Of a stretch of DNA of 64,000 bases, positions 8,693 through 17,591 are shown in pieces. Numbering within the stretch: position 1 is the first letter of the stretch; the number at the start of each line of letters is the position of its first letter. A program made the translations under genes and the position numbers. The notes under the pieces are model-generated. The model had not been told where the DNA came from. It did not search any database and saw only the letters and a list, made by a program, of their open reading frames with translations. Origin of the DNA: Gordonia hydrophobica NBRC 16057. Lineage in GTDB: Bacteria; Actinomycetota; Actinomycetes; Mycobacteriales; Mycobacteriaceae. Location: contig NZ_BCWU01000003.1 in NCBI RefSeq assembly GCF_001592365.1, positions 340,683-404,682 of the forward strand, in the 5' to 3' direction.

Positions 8693-8773
8693 AGGCATCC
8701 CCATTGAGAGCATCGGTGCCGGGCCACTGCCGAGCACTCGACCACCGTGCGGACGGCCATCAGCGGGAATCAG

Positions 8774-9373
8774 CTAGCGCGGAAGAATTCCGTCGAGCAC
8801 GATCGACAGATACTGATCGGCGATCTGCTCGACGGTCATCGAACCGCCCGGCCGGTACCACCGCACGGCCACCCAGACGGTGTCGCGCATGAAGCGGTAG
8901 ACCAGGTCGATGTCGAGATCGGCGCGAAAATCGCCTTCGTCGACGCCGCGGCGCAGCACCGACTCCCACAGCCCGCGGAATTCGACATTGCGTTCGCCGA
9001 TGTAGCCGAAGCGCTCCTGGCTGCTCAGCTGGCGAGACTCGTTCTGGTAGATCGCCACGGCCGTGTGCTTGGTATCGATCGCCTCGAAGGAAGCGATCAC
9101 CAGCTGCCGCAACGTCTGGGTCGCAGGCAGTTCGGCGCCGACGATCTCGCGATAGCGCGCGAACAGGGCGTCGAGGAATTCGCGCAGGAGCTCGTCGACC
9201 ATCGACTCCTTGGAGTCGAAGTGATGGTAGAGACTGCCCGACAGGATGCCTGCCGCGTCGGCGATGTCGCGTACGGTGGTTGAGCGCAGACCACGATCGG
9301 CGAACAACTGCCCTGCGATGCCGAGGAGTTCGTCCCGCCGACTGGGTCCGCTGGTCGTAGTCTTCGACGCCAC
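8774..9373 (-). CDS. kstR2: KstR2, TetR-family repressor of late steroid catabolism
   Basis: TetR-family regulator of 199 residues, almost the length of M. tuberculosis KstR2 (200) and alike throughout. Examples are the helix-turn-helix at about 31-52 (TTVRDIADAAGILSGSLYHHF) and the ligand-domain segments DIDLVYRFMRDTVWVAVRWYR and YLSIVLDGI. KstR2 represses the HIP-degradation genes and is released by HIP-CoA, the product of FadD3. The GTG at 9373 is chosen because GAGGAGG lies 5 bases upstream; longer starts to 9412 have none. A palindrome at 9405-9420 lies in its promoter, so it should repress itself. Confidence 0.93.
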   Translation of the reverse strand: MASKTTTSGPSRRDELLGIAGQLFADRGLRSTTVRDIADAAGILSGSLYHHFDSKESMVDELLREFLDALFARYREIVGAELPATQTLRQLVIASFEAIDTKHTAVAIYQNESRQLSSQERFGYIGERNVEFRGLWESVLRRGVDEGDFRADLDIDLVYRFMRDTVWVAVRWYRPGGSMTVEQIADQYLSIVLDGILPR

Positions 9374-9404
9374 GATGCCTCCTCGCATTCCACTCCACAC
9401 CGAC

Positions 9405-9420
9405 CCTAGCAAACGCTTGG
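9405..9420. promoter_or_regulatory. Candidate KstR2 operator, site 2 (kstR2 promoter)
   Basis: CCTAGCAAACGCTTGG lies 32 bases upstream of the kstR2 start. Read on the other strand it is CCAAGCGTTTGCTAGG, differing from site 3 at one position only. It is placed to give autorepression. Confidence 0.8.
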
Positions 9421-9500
9421 TTGGCTACTGTGTCAGGGTGCCGAAACACCACCGCGGACTCGTTTCCGAGTCCGCGGCGGCAGGATGAGACAGACGCTGA

Positions 9501-11012
9501 TCAGCGCTTCTTCGCAGCCTTCTTGACGGCACGACCGTTCAGGAACCGCCACAGCTTCAACTGCATGTCGGTCAGACGCTTGTCACGCTTGGTGAACGGC
9601 GCGGTCATGATCTCCGCGAACGAGATCGGCATGGTCGAGACGGTCACCGCGCGCGCATGGCTGAAGGTGTTGAACCCGAACTCACCGTGGTAGTTGCCCA
9701 TGCCCGACCGGCCGACGCCGCCGAACGGCAGCCCCTGCGAGAGCAGGTGCAGCGCGAAGTCGTTGCCCGAGATGGATCCGCTGCGGGTGTTGTCCGCGAC
9801 GGTCTTGAGGTTCTCGTTGTCGTCGCCGACCCAGTACAGCGTCAGCGGGTGACCCGCGGAGTTGATCTTGTCGATCGCCTCCGACAGTTCGCGGTACGGG
9901 TACACCGTCAGCACCGGACCGAAGACCTCGTCGTCCTCGATCTTCATGCCCGGGGTGACGCCGGTCAGCAGCGTGGGCGGGATCTTCCGCGCAGCGTCGT
10001 TCGGCAACTGCTCCCCTGCGGGCACCACCTGACGCTTGGCGGCGCCCAGCTCCACGGCGTCGTCGATCAGGCCGACGATGCGGGTGTAGTTCTTCTCGTT
10101 GATCGTCGACGTGTAGTCGGCGTTCTCGACGATGCTCGGGAAGTTCTTGGTCCAGCGCGCCATCACCTTCTCGGTGAACTCGCCGACCTTGGCCTCCGGC
10201 ACGAAGACGTAGTCGGGGCACAGGCACACCTGGCCGCCGTTGATCATCCGGGCGTCGGCCAGGAAGTTCGCCGCCTTGGTGATGTCGGTGGTCGCGTCGA
10301 CGATCGCCGGGTTCTTGCCGCCCAACTCCAGCGTGACCGGTACCAGGTTCTTCGCCGCCTCCTGCGCGACCGAGGAGCCGACCTCGGGCGAGCCGGTGAA
10401 GAACATGTGGTCGACCTTGAGCTTCGCGAAGTCCGAGCCACCGCCGTGCTTGCTGGTGATGACTGCGAACTCCTCGACCGAGAAGTAGTCCGGCGCCACG
10501 CGCGCGATCAGCTCCGTGGTCTTGGCGGTGATCGACGACGGCCGCATCAGCACGCGGTTGCCCGCCGCCAGGGCCGACGCCGCCGGAACGAACGTCAACT
10601 GGAGCGGGAAGTTCCACGGCCCCATGATCCCGACGACACCCAGCGGGTCGCGGCGCAGCCGCTGCTTGTAGCCGATGAGTCCCTGCAGTTTGGCGACGTT
10701 GGTCTCGCGCATCCACTTCTCGGCGCTGTGCCGCTGGTGCGCGATGTCGATCATGCAGCCGGCCACGTCGGCGGCGATCGAGAGATCGCGCGGCCGCGTA
10801 CCGAAGTCGGCGTTCAGCGCTTCGGTGATGGCGTCGGCGTGATCGAGCAGCAGCTGCCCCAGCCGGTTGATCCGATCGATGCGCGTGGCCGCGTCCGGGA
10901 TGCCGTCACGCAGGAACGCGACCTTCTGGATCTCGAGGAGTTCGTCCAGCGTGTGCGCCTCGGACGACACCTTGTCCCCCGCACGGACGGTCACATCAGC
11001 AGGCTTGGTCAT
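9501..11012 (-). CDS. NAD(P)-dependent aldehyde dehydrogenase
   Basis: Aldehyde dehydrogenase of 503 residues, closest in layout to class 3 / coniferyl-aldehyde dehydrogenases. The signatures are GPWNFPLQLTFVP (cofactor site), VTLELGGKNPAIVD with the catalytic Glu, and the active-site block near GGQVCLCPDYVFVP holding two Cys, the first aligned with the nucleophile. The ATG at 11012 has GGAG about 8 bases upstream; a GTG 12 bases earlier is less likely. A lysine-rich tail (KKAAKKR) ends the protein. It lies inside the steroid locus but has no KstR2 palindrome within its 85-base upstream gap, so membership of the regulon is unproven. Confidence 0.88.
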   Translation of the reverse strand: MTKPADVTVRAGDKVSSEAHTLDELLEIQKVAFLRDGIPDAATRIDRINRLGQLLLDHADAITEALNADFGTRPRDLSIAADVAGCMIDIAHQRHSAEKWMRETNVAKLQGLIGYKQRLRRDPLGVVGIMGPWNFPLQLTFVPAASALAAGNRVLMRPSSITAKTTELIARVAPDYFSVEEFAVITSKHGGGSDFAKLKVDHMFFTGSPEVGSSVAQEAAKNLVPVTLELGGKNPAIVDATTDITKAANFLADARMINGGQVCLCPDYVFVPEAKVGEFTEKVMARWTKNFPSIVENADYTSTINEKNYTRIVGLIDDAVELGAAKRQVVPAGEQLPNDAARKIPPTLLTGVTPGMKIEDDEVFGPVLTVYPYRELSEAIDKINSAGHPLTLYWVGDDNENLKTVADNTRSGSISGNDFALHLLSQGLPFGGVGRSGMGNYHGEFGFNTFSHARAVTVSTMPISFAEIMTAPFTKRDKRLTDMQLKLWRFLNGRAVKKAAKKR

Positions 11013-11097
11013 TCCACACTCCACTCAGATTTGATTGAGACAGATTTGCCTTCTCATCCCAAGTGTAGCCGTCGCGTGGTCTCAATCACAGGGGCCG

Positions 11098-12255
11098 TCA
11101 GCCCAGCCGCTCGATGATCGTCACGTTCGCGGTGCCGCCGCCCTCGCACATGGTCTGCAGTCCGTAGCGTCCACCCGTGCGCTCCAGCTCGTTGAGCATG
11201 GTTGCGAACAGTTTGGCGCCGGTGGCACCCAGCGGGTGGCCGAGTGCGATGCCGCCGCCGTTCGGGTTCACCCGGGCCGGATCGGCGCCGGTCTCCTTCA
11301 GCCAGGCCAGTACGACCGGCGCGAACGCCTCGTTGATCTCGACGACGTCGATGTCGTCGATGCTCATCCCCGTCTTCTTCAGGGCCCACGCAGTGGCCGG
11401 GATGGGGGCGGACAGCATCATCACCGGGTCGTCGCCGCGGACCGTCATGTGGTGGATGCGCGCCCGCGGGGTGAGCCCGTACTGCTTGAGCGCGCGCTCC
11501 GAGACGACGAGCGTCGCCGACGCCCCGTCGCAGATCTGGGAGGCGACGGCCGCGGTCAAGTCGGAGCCCTCGGCGAGGACGTTCAACGATGCCATCTTCT
11601 CCAGCGTGGTCTCGCGCGGGCACTCATCGACCACGCAGTCGCCCAGCGGGACGTACTCGTTGTCGAAGTGCCCGGCAGCGATCGCGGCCTTGGCCCGCTG
11701 GTGGCTGGCGAGCGCGAACTCCTCCATGTCGAGCCGACTGATGTCCCACTTCTTCGCGATCATGTCGGCGCCGACGAACTGACTCACCTCGGCGTCGCCG
11801 AACCGTTTCTGCCACCCCGCCGACTCGGCGAACGGCGTGGTGAAGCCCAGCGCCTGGCCGGCGATCATCGCCTGACTGATCGGGACGGCGCTCATGTTCT
11901 GAACGCCGCCGGCCAGGACCACGTCCTGCGTGCCGCTCATGACGCCCTGCGCCGCGAAGTGGATCGCCTGCTGGCTGGATCCGCACTGGCGGTCGACGGT
12001 GGTTCCGGGAACGCCGAGCGGCATGCCTGCGGCCAGCCATGCGGTGCGGGCGATGTTGCCTGCCTGTGGTCCGACGGTGTCGACGCAGCCGAGGACGACG
12101 TCGTCGACCACCTCGGGGTCGATGCCGGTGCGCTCGATGATCGCGGTGATCACGTGCGCGGCGAGGTCTGCCGAGTGCACGGCGGCGAGCGATCCGCCGC
12201 GTTTGCCGACGGGGGTGCGGACGGCGTCGACGATGTAGGCCTGCGGAGTTGTCAT
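11098..12255 (-). CDS. fadA6: FadA6, steroid-catabolic acyl-CoA thiolase
   Basis: Thiolase of 385 residues. FadA6 carries out thiolysis of the ring-opened steroid-derived CoA ester after IpdAB. The acyl-accepting cysteine is C91 (VDRQCGSSQQAIHF), the catalytic histidine sits in NGGGIALGHPLGATGA, and the C-terminal catalytic block reads TMCEGGGTANVTII, where many thiolases have CIGGG. It follows ipdF by 22 bases in a fadE30-ipdF-fadA6 transcription unit driven from the fadE30/fadD3 promoter region. Confidence 0.92.
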   Translation of the reverse strand: MTTPQAYIVDAVRTPVGKRGGSLAAVHSADLAAHVITAIIERTGIDPEVVDDVVLGCVDTVGPQAGNIARTAWLAAGMPLGVPGTTVDRQCGSSQQAIHFAAQGVMSGTQDVVLAGGVQNMSAVPISQAMIAGQALGFTTPFAESAGWQKRFGDAEVSQFVGADMIAKKWDISRLDMEEFALASHQRAKAAIAAGHFDNEYVPLGDCVVDECPRETTLEKMASLNVLAEGSDLTAAVASQICDGASATLVVSERALKQYGLTPRARIHHMTVRGDDPVMMLSAPIPATAWALKKTGMSIDDIDVVEINEAFAPVVLAWLKETGADPARVNPNGGGIALGHPLGATGAKLFATMLNELERTGGRYGLQTMCEGGGTANVTIIERLG

Positions 12256-12277
12256 GCTGGTGCTTCTTTCGAGAGGG

Positions 12278-13084
12278 TCAGGCGCGCTGACTGGAGACGG
12301 CGACGACCTCGCCGGTCATGTACGTGCTGTAGTCGCTGGCGAGCATGGCGACCACCGAGGCGATCTCCCACACTTCGGCGGCACGACCGTAGGCCTCGCG
12401 GGAGGCCAGTTCGTCGAGCAGATCGTCGGACGTGACCTTCGCCAGGAAGGGATGCTTGGCGATGGACGGGGAGACGGCGTTGATGCGGACTCCGTCATCG
12501 GCGGCCTCGACGGCCGAACAGCGCGTCAGCGCCATCACGCCCGCCTTGGCCGCGGCGTAGTGCGCCTGCCCGCGCTGGGCGCGCCAGCCGAGGACGGAGG
12601 CGTTGTTGATGATGGAGCCGCCGTGGTCGGCGTCGCGGAAGTACCGCAGGGCGGCGCGGGTGGCGCGGAAGGTGCTGGTGAGGGTGATGTCGAGGACGCG
12701 ATCCCACTGCTCGTCGGTCATGTCGGCGACCGGCGTCTCGCCGCCGAGGCCCGCGTTGTTGACCAGGACGTCGATCCGCCCCAGCTGGGCCGCAGCGCTG
12801 CTGATGAGGGCGTCGACCTGTTCGGTGCTGGAGACGTCGCAGATGAATGAGCACACCTGGCGGTCGCCGAACTCGGCCTGCAGCTTCTCGACGGTCTCGC
12901 CGAGACGGCGCTCGTGGAAGTCGGAGACCAGCACGTCGGCGCCTTCCATGAGGACGCGTCGGGCGGTGGCGAAGCCGATGCCGGTGCCTGCGGCCGCGGT
13001 GACGACGACCTTCTTGCCGGTCAGGAGTCCGTGGCCGGGCGTCTCTTCTGGCGGGGTGGCGAGGGGTGATGCGGGTCGGGTCAT
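12278..13084 (-). CDS. ipdF: IpdF, short-chain dehydrogenase of HIP catabolism
   Basis: Classical short-chain dehydrogenase/reductase of 268 residues. In M. tuberculosis IpdF oxidises the 5-hydroxyl of 5-OH-HIP-CoA. The nucleotide-binding glycine motif is AAAGTGIGFATA near 30-41, NNAG is present near 110, and the catalytic YxxxK reads YAAAK after a conserved Ser region (NNASVLGWRA). The start ATG at 13084 overlaps the fadE30 stop by four bases (ATGA). A longer reading frame exists upstream within fadE30 but is only its shadow. Confidence 0.9.
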   Translation of the reverse strand: MTRPASPLATPPEETPGHGLLTGKKVVVTAAAGTGIGFATARRVLMEGADVLVSDFHERRLGETVEKLQAEFGDRQVCSFICDVSSTEQVDALISSAAAQLGRIDVLVNNAGLGGETPVADMTDEQWDRVLDITLTSTFRATRAALRYFRDADHGGSIINNASVLGWRAQRGQAHYAAAKAGVMALTRCSAVEAADDGVRINAVSPSIAKHPFLAKVTSDDLLDELASREAYGRAAEVWEIASVVAMLASDYSTYMTGEVVAVSSQRA

Positions 13085-14346
13085 GCGGGTCGTGCCTCTC
13101 GGGGAAGGCCGAGAACGCGCTCGGCGATGATGTTGCGCTGCACTTCGTTCGAGCCGCCGTAGATGGTGTCGGCACGGGTGAAGAGCAGCAGGCGTTGCCA
13201 CTCGTCCAGTTCCACGTGCTCGGGGTCTCGGAGGTCGTTGACCCGGCCCTCCGTGGTGGCGGGCGGGCCGATGAGCGTCGGTGCGCCGACGACGGCGGCG
13301 GACAGCTCGCCGAGGTCGCGGTGCCAGTTGGCCCACAGCAGCTTGGTGACCGAGGCGGCCCCGGTCGCGGAGACGATGTCCCCAGACAGGGTTCTGCGCG
13401 CGTTGGCCTCCATGACGGTGAGTCCGACCTTGGCTCGACGCAGACGGCCGAGGATCTCCGGGTCGTCGATCGCACCGTTGCGGCGGGCGACGGCGATGAG
13501 GTCGTCGAGTTCGCGGCGGAAGCCGACCTGCTGACCGAGGGTCGAGACGCCGCGCTCGAACTGGAGCAGCCCCATCGCGACCTTCCAGCCGTCGCCGGGC
13601 TCGCCGACGATCAGGTCGGCGTTGGTGCGGGCGTCGTCGAAGAAGACCTCGTTGAACTCGGAGGTGCCGGTGATCTGCTGGATGGGCCGGATGGTGACGC
13701 CCGGTTGATCGAGCGGGACCAACAGGAAGCTCAGACCTTTGTGACGGCTCGACTGCTTCTCAGTCCGGGCGATGACGAAGCACCACTGCGACAGGTGGGC
13801 GAGAGACGTCCAGATCTTCTGCCCGTTCACGATCCACGCGCCGTCGTCGAGCACCGCGGAGGTGGCCACGGCGGCGAGGTCGCTGCCCGCGCCGGGTTCG
13901 GAGTACCCCTGCGCCCAGAGTTCGGTGACGTTCACGATGCCGGGCAGGAAGCGCTCCTGCTGCGCGGGGGTTCCGTATTCGATGAGGGTCGGGCCGAGGA
14001 GCTCCTCGCCGAGGTGATTCACCCGCGCCGGGGCGTCGGCTCGCGCATACTCCTGGTGGAAGATGATGCGCTGCTCGATCGTCGCACCTCGGCCGCCGTG
14101 TTCACTCGGCCAGCCGAGGCAGGTCCAGCCGGACGCTGCGAGGTGGCGATCCCACTCGAGACGTTCGGCGAAGAACTCGTGCTCGCTGCCCGGTCCACCG
14201 CGGCCGCGGAGTTCGGCGAACTCACCGACCAGATTCTCGTCGAGCCAGCTGCGGACGGCTTCGGCGAACACGGTCGCCGCGTTCGGCGTCGCCGCTGCCC
14301 ATTCGCCCAGATCGACGCTGCGATCGGCGAGATTGATCGTCGTCAT
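13081..14346 (-). CDS. fadE30: FadE30, HIP-CoA dehydrogenase
   Basis: Acyl-CoA dehydrogenase of 421 residues, matching M. tuberculosis FadE30, which desaturates HIP-CoA as the first oxidative step after FadD3. The flavin/substrate segment is AQGYSEPGAGSDLAAV, followed by NGQKIWTSLAHLSQW, and the C-terminal signature is IYGGSNEVQRNIIAERVLG. It opens the leftward fadE30-ipdF-fadA6 unit. Only 42 bases separate its start from fadD3, and the palindrome at 14365-14380 fills much of that gap, so one bound repressor would close both promoters. Confidence 0.92.
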   Translation of the reverse strand: MTTINLADRSVDLGEWAAATPNAATVFAEAVRSWLDENLVGEFAELRGRGGPGSEHEFFAERLEWDRHLAASGWTCLGWPSEHGGRGATIEQRIIFHQEYARADAPARVNHLGEELLGPTLIEYGTPAQQERFLPGIVNVTELWAQGYSEPGAGSDLAAVATSAVLDDGAWIVNGQKIWTSLAHLSQWCFVIARTEKQSSRHKGLSFLLVPLDQPGVTIRPIQQITGTSEFNEVFFDDARTNADLIVGEPGDGWKVAMGLLQFERGVSTLGQQVGFRRELDDLIAVARRNGAIDDPEILGRLRRAKVGLTVMEANARRTLSGDIVSATGAASVTKLLWANWHRDLGELSAAVVGAPTLIGPPATTEGRVNDLRDPEHVELDEWQRLLLFTRADTIYGGSNEVQRNIIAERVLGLPREARPA

Positions 14347-14364
14347 GACCGCTAGCTTAACCTA

Positions 14365-14380
14365 CCAAGCATTTGCTAGG
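14365..14380. promoter_or_regulatory. Candidate KstR2 operator, site 3 (fadE30/fadD3)
   Basis: CCAAGCATTTGCTAGG lies in the 42-base gap between the divergent fadE30 and fadD3 starts, ending 8 bases before the fadD3 ATG. It differs from site 1 by one base. The position would block both promoters. Confidence 0.82.
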
Positions 14381-14388
14381 TTTTGACC

Positions 14389-15933
14389 ATGCTCCCGAAC
14401 CCGCTGACCACCCCCGCAGCCCTGCATCGTGCCGAGAATCAGTGGCCCGACGGCGTCGCCGTCGTCGACGACCAGTGGGGTGCGCGCGTCAGCCTCACCT
14501 GGCCCGAGTTGGCCGACGAGGTCCGACGATTCGCGGCAGGTCTCATCGGACTCGGGGTCCGGCACGGCGATCGCGTGGCCGTCTGGGCGCCGAACAGCCA
14601 CCACTGGCCGATCGCTGCGCTCGGCGTCCAATACGCCGGCGCGGTCCTGATCACCTTGAACACCCGATACACGGTGAGCGAGGCATCCGACATCATCGAG
14701 CGCTCCGGTGCGCAGGTGGTCGTGGTGTCCGGAGCGTTCGGCGGCATCGACCGCCTCGCCGAAGTGGTGGGATCGACGATTCCCACCGGCCGCAGCGTCG
14801 TCTCGATTCCCCTCGACGACGCCGCCGCGGGCCCCGACGTCATCGCGTGGAGCACGCTCCTGGCATCGGCGACCGACGAGTTGCTGCAGCAGGCACGGGA
14901 CCGGGCCGACGCGGTGCGCGCGGACGATCTGTCCGACATCCTCTTCACCTCCGGCACCACCGGCGCGCCGAAGGGCGTGATGGCCGAGCACCGGCACACC
15001 GTCCACGGCGCCCACGCGTGGGGCGCGAACGGTCGGCTGTCGGAAACCGACCGTTATCTGATGGTGAATCCGTTCTTCCACACCTTCGGCTACAAGGCCG
15101 GGATCCTGCCCTCGATCCTGTTCGGCGCCACCATGGTCCCCCTCGCCGTCTACTCGCCGTCGGCGTCGATGGACGTGGTCTCGCGGGAGAAGATCACCGT
15201 CTTCCCCGGCGCACCGACCATCTTCCAGACCATTCTGGACGCCCCCGACCGCGATCAGCACGACCTCTCCAGCCTGCGCCTGATCGTCACCGGCGCCACC
15301 ATCGTGCCCGTGGTGCTGATCGAACGTCTCCAGTCCGATCTCGGCGTCGAGACCGTCGTCACCGCCTACGGGCAGACCGAGACCAGCGGATTCATCACCA
15401 CGTGTCGACCGGACGACGACGCCGTCACCGTCGCCACCACCTGCGGTCGAGCGTTCGACGGCATGGAGGTGACGCTGTCGGAGCAGGGCGAGGTCCTCAC
15501 GCGCGGACGGATGGTGATGCGCGGCTACCTCGACGATCCGCGGGCCACCGCCGAGACCATCGACGCCGACGGCTGGCTGCACACCGGCGACATCGGCGCC
15601 CTCGACGACCGCGGCAACCTCACGATCACCGATCGCCTCAAGGACATGTACATCTGCGGCGGCTTCAACGTCTATCCCGCCGAGGTGGAACAGGTGCTGT
15701 CCCGCTTCCCCGACGTCACCGAGGCCGCCGTCATCGGCGTTCCCGACGCTCGTCTGGGCGAGGTCGGCAAAGCCTTCCTCACCGTGCAGCCCGGCGCGAC
15801 CGTCTCCCCCGACGCGGTCGTCGCCTTCGCCAAGGAGCACCTCGCCAACTTCAAGGTCCCGCGCGTCGTGGAGATCATCGAAGCCCTCCCGCGCAATGCG
15901 TCGGGCAAGATCCTCAAGCGCGAGATGCGTTGA
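14389..15933 (+). CDS. fadD3: FadD3, HIP-CoA ligase
   Basis: ATP-dependent acyl-CoA ligase of 514 residues, corresponding to M. tuberculosis FadD3, which makes HIP-CoA and so starts C/D-ring breakdown and produces the KstR2 inducer. The AMP-binding P-loop is LFTSGTTGAPKGVM near 185-198, the YGQTE motif is near 325, GDIGALDD and DRLKDMYICGGFNVYP follow, and the C-terminal catalytic lysine sits in NASGKILKREMR. ATG at 14389 is used; a TTG two codons earlier is also open. The operator ends so close to the start that the leader must be very short. Confidence 0.92.
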   Translation: MLPNPLTTPAALHRAENQWPDGVAVVDDQWGARVSLTWPELADEVRRFAAGLIGLGVRHGDRVAVWAPNSHHWPIAALGVQYAGAVLITLNTRYTVSEASDIIERSGAQVVVVSGAFGGIDRLAEVVGSTIPTGRSVVSIPLDDAAAGPDVIAWSTLLASATDELLQQARDRADAVRADDLSDILFTSGTTGAPKGVMAEHRHTVHGAHAWGANGRLSETDRYLMVNPFFHTFGYKAGILPSILFGATMVPLAVYSPSASMDVVSREKITVFPGAPTIFQTILDAPDRDQHDLSSLRLIVTGATIVPVVLIERLQSDLGVETVVTAYGQTETSGFITTCRPDDDAVTVATTCGRAFDGMEVTLSEQGEVLTRGRMVMRGYLDDPRATAETIDADGWLHTGDIGALDDRGNLTITDRLKDMYICGGFNVYPAEVEQVLSRFPDVTEAAVIGVPDARLGEVGKAFLTVQPGATVSPDAVVAFAKEHLANFKVPRVVEIIEALPRNASGKILKREMR

Positions 15934-16009
15934 CGTCCTCGTCAAGGAATCCCCGATTCGACCCGAAATGCGGCCCGCTGAACAGTAACCAGCCGCTCCG
16001 GGGATTCAT

Positions 16010-17542
16010 TTACGAGCGCCGCAGAATGAACCGCTGAATCTTGCCGCTCGGCGTCTTCGGCAACGAGTCCACGAAGTGCACCACCCGCGGGTAGGCGTGC
16101 TTGGAGTACTGATCGCGGACCAGGTTCTTCAGTTCGGTCTCGAGCGTCTCGGTGCCGTCGACGCCGGCGCGCAGGACCACGAAGGCCTCGACCACCTCGC
16201 CGCGGATCCCCTCCGGATCGGGACGGCCGACCACCGCGACCTCACTGACCGCGGCGTGTCCGGCCAGAACGCTCTCCACGTCGAACGGTCCGATGCGGTA
16301 GCCGGCGGCGAGGATCACGTCGTCGTCGCGCGAGGTGAAGGAGAAGTACCCCTCGTCGTCCACCTTGCCGGTGTCGGCGGTCAAGTACCAGCCGCCGTCG
16401 TCGGTGAAGCGTTCGGCCGTCTTGTCGGGCGCGCCGTCGTACTCGGTGAACCACAGCAGCGGGCTGCCCTCGACGTCGATCGCGATCTGCCCGTCGACGA
16501 TGCCGCAGGTGTAGCCGGGCATGGCCTGGCCCATCGAGCCGACTTTCAGCGGCTGGGCGAGTTCGGGGTGCCAGTGGTTGCCGATGACCATGCCGAGCTC
16601 GGTCTGACCGTAGTGGTCGCGCACCTCGCAGCCCAGGTTCTCCACACCCCACGAGACGATGTCCGGGGTCAACGGCTCACCGGCCGACGACGCGCGGCGC
16701 AGGCTGATGCGACTCAGGTCGGCGCCCGCGCGCAACGCGCGGTAGATGGTGGGTGCGGCGGCGAAGTTGGTGACGCCGAACTTCTCGATGACCGCGACGG
16801 TCGAGTCCGGGGTGAAGCCCTGGTTCAGCAGCAGGCTGGTGCGGCCGGCGACCATCGGCGCCAACAGTGCGTAGTACAGGCCGTACGCCCAGCCCGGGTC
16901 GGCCGCGTTCCAGAAGACGTCGTCCGCACTGACGTCGAGCGAGTAGTGCAGGTAGGTCTGGAACGACGCCAGGCAGTAGAGCGGGACCGGGACGCCCTTC
17001 GGTTTGCCGGTGGTTCCCGACGTGTAGAGCTGGATCAGTGTGCCGTCGCCGCCGATCGCGACGGACTCGGCCAGCGGCTGCGCGTCCGCCGATGCCGCGA
17101 CCAACTCGTCGACGTCGAGCACCGTGACCGCCGAGATCGGATCCACCTTCTCGCGCTGCCCGGCGTCGGTGACGACGAACCGGGCGCCCGACCCTTCGGT
17201 CCGGAGTTCCACGGCGCCGGTCGCGAAGGCCGTGAACAGCGGAACGTGGACCGCGCCGAGCCGCCACAGTGCCACCAGCGTCACCACCAGCGCTCGACGC
17301 TTCCCCAGCAGGACCGGCACGCATTCACCACGCTCGATCCCCTTGCTCGCCAACACCGTCGCCATGCGGCGCGATTCGTCGGCGAGCTCGCCCCAGGTCA
17401 GCGACACCGACGTCAGGTCCGGCTCGACGAGGGTGAAGGCGACGGCGGCGGGATCGTGGCGGTCGCAGAGAAGGTTGGCGGCACTGGCCTCCGGGCTCCG
17501 GTAGGTCTCCAACCACGCCTGCGTCTGCTGGTCCGCGTTCAT
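16010..17542 (-). CDS. Acyl-CoA synthetase (AMP-forming, acetyl/medium-chain type)
   Basis: AMP-forming acyl-CoA synthetase of 510 residues, of the acetyl-CoA/medium-chain or benzoate-CoA ligase branch. The P-loop is IQLYTSGTTGKPKGVPVP, the adenine motif is DHYGQTELGM, the hinge region reads GYFSFTSRDDDVILAAGYRIG, and the acyl-adenylation lysine is in KTPSGKIQRFIL. The ATG at 17542 starts MNADQQTQAWLE. It is transcribed away from the GAF-LuxR gene, 38 bases apart, and that regulator is the likely controller. The substrate acid is unknown; this is not FadD3, which is adjacent and different. Confidence 0.87.
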   Translation of the reverse strand: MNADQQTQAWLETYRSPEASAANLLCDRHDPAAVAFTLVEPDLTSVSLTWGELADESRRMATVLASKGIERGECVPVLLGKRRALVVTLVALWRLGAVHVPLFTAFATGAVELRTEGSGARFVVTDAGQREKVDPISAVTVLDVDELVAASADAQPLAESVAIGGDGTLIQLYTSGTTGKPKGVPVPLYCLASFQTYLHYSLDVSADDVFWNAADPGWAYGLYYALLAPMVAGRTSLLLNQGFTPDSTVAVIEKFGVTNFAAAPTIYRALRAGADLSRISLRRASSAGEPLTPDIVSWGVENLGCEVRDHYGQTELGMVIGNHWHPELAQPLKVGSMGQAMPGYTCGIVDGQIAIDVEGSPLLWFTEYDGAPDKTAERFTDDGGWYLTADTGKVDDEGYFSFTSRDDDVILAAGYRIGPFDVESVLAGHAAVSEVAVVGRPDPEGIRGEVVEAFVVLRAGVDGTETLETELKNLVRDQYSKHAYPRVVHFVDSLPKTPSGKIQRFILRRS

Positions 17543-17577
17543 TCCACTCTCCACTCGTCTCGAGGACACGATCTGAG

Positions 17578-17591
17578 ACAATGATCGTTGT
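17578..17591. promoter_or_regulatory. Palindrome at the start of the GAF-LuxR gene
   Basis: ACAATGATCGTTGT is an inverted repeat with one mismatched pair. It overlaps the ATG at 17581 of the regulator and lies 36 bases from the start of the divergent synthetase. A site of this kind could serve as an autoregulatory operator; it also leaves the GTG at 17590 as an alternative start. Confidence 0.45.

Noticed and set aside
15947..16007. Terminator between fadD3 and the acyl-CoA synthetase gene
   Set aside because: GAATCCCC and GGGGATTC are complementary, but 45 bases lie between them, so a stable hairpin is doubtful.
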